This document shows, in pieces, positions 13,100-13,189 of a DNA stretch of 13,189 nt. The translations under genes were made by a program, and so were the position numbers. The notes under the pieces are model-generated. The model was not told where the DNA came from, searched no databases, and worked only from the letters and a program-made list of their open reading frames with translations. The stretch lies in the NCBI GenBank assembly GCA_016183145.1, contig JACPFE010000596.1, positions 1 to 13,189 of the forward strand. Reading direction: 5' to 3'. This DNA is from Deltaproteobacteria bacterium (GTDB lineage Bacteria; Desulfobacterota; Binatia; UBA9968). Numbering within the stretch: the first letter of the stretch is position 1; every line of letters starts with the position of its first letter.

Positions 13100-13189
13100 A
13101 TGCCGATCGCGTTGGCCATATTCTCAGCGGTTAGCGTTGCGGTAGCCGAGCGCGTCTTGCGCGATAATAAGCTTTTGAATATTCACCGA

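Noticed and set aside
13124..13189. Minus-strand frame open from the right edge to TGA at 13124-13126 (21 codons, containing QKLIIAQDALGY)
   Set aside because: It is too short to judge. It could be the end of an upstream gene or a remnant of another radical SAM protein, but 22 residues do not support a call.
1..13189. CRISPR arrays, tRNA or rRNA genes, phage or integrase genes
   Set aside because: I found no regularly spaced repeats, no tRNA-like cloverleaf, no rRNA signature, and no integrase or transposase motif on either strand.

Overview
The window is a GC-rich, gene-dense piece of a bacterial chromosome. It carries several orphan solute-binding proteins, an amidohydrolase, a lone molybdenum hydroxylase large subunit, an RpoD-type sigma factor and many dispersed intergenic repeats. 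This mix fits an uncultured proteobacterium-like soil or sediment lineage (deltaproteobacterial, Binatota- or Tectomicrobia-like). That placement rests on gene content and style only and is a weak inference.

Layout. Positions 3-692 (+) hold the C-terminal part of an ABC_sub_bind solute-binding protein. Positions 869-3130 (+) encode a xanthine dehydrogenase/CoxL-type large subunit with no small iron-sulfur or FAD subunit nearby. Positions 3151-3345 are repeat DNA. Positions 3512-5463 (+) form a probable three-gene unit: a DUF411/CopG-like periplasmic protein, an NMT1/SsuA-type solute-binding protein and a small conserved-looking beta-rich protein. A second copy of the repeat, in inverted orientation, follows at 5547-5690. 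Positions 5770-5991 (+) hold a short gene. After a MITE-like palindrome (6093-6245) come three minus-strand genes: a haem-oxygenase-like diiron protein, an amidohydrolase and a 4,5-dihydroxyphthalate-decarboxylase-like binding protein. A nested palindrome precedes a coiled-coil protein (9761-10174, +). The right end carries an RpoD-family sigma factor and a COG0731-type radical SAM protein, both on the minus strand.

The most important observation is that two genes read through in-frame TGA codons, so ordinary ORF calling breaks or misses them. In the DUF411/CopG-like gene, TGA (3641-3643) replaces exactly the first cysteine of the family's CxCC metal/redox motif, giving U-G-C-C. In the 73-residue gene at 5770-5991, two TGA codons four apart (residues 17 and 21) give a U-x3-U arrangement. 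In both genes a hairpin with a G-bearing apical loop lies 20-34 nt downstream of the TGA, which is the geometry of bacterial SECIS elements. The reading frames are otherwise intact, with strong ribosome binding sites. TGA also serves as a normal stop here, including the DUF411 gene itself, so global code reassignment is unlikely. I infer two selenoprotein candidates: a Sec form of a copper-cluster family and an unrecognised double-Sec small protein. No selA, selB, selC or selD lies in the window, so the Sec machinery must be sought elsewhere in the genome.

The intergenic spaces are rich in palindromic and modular repeats: six copies of a CCTGAG...TCGAAGGG core, two GTAGGGGC...CCCTAC elements, two large nested palindromes, and several terminator-like hairpins.
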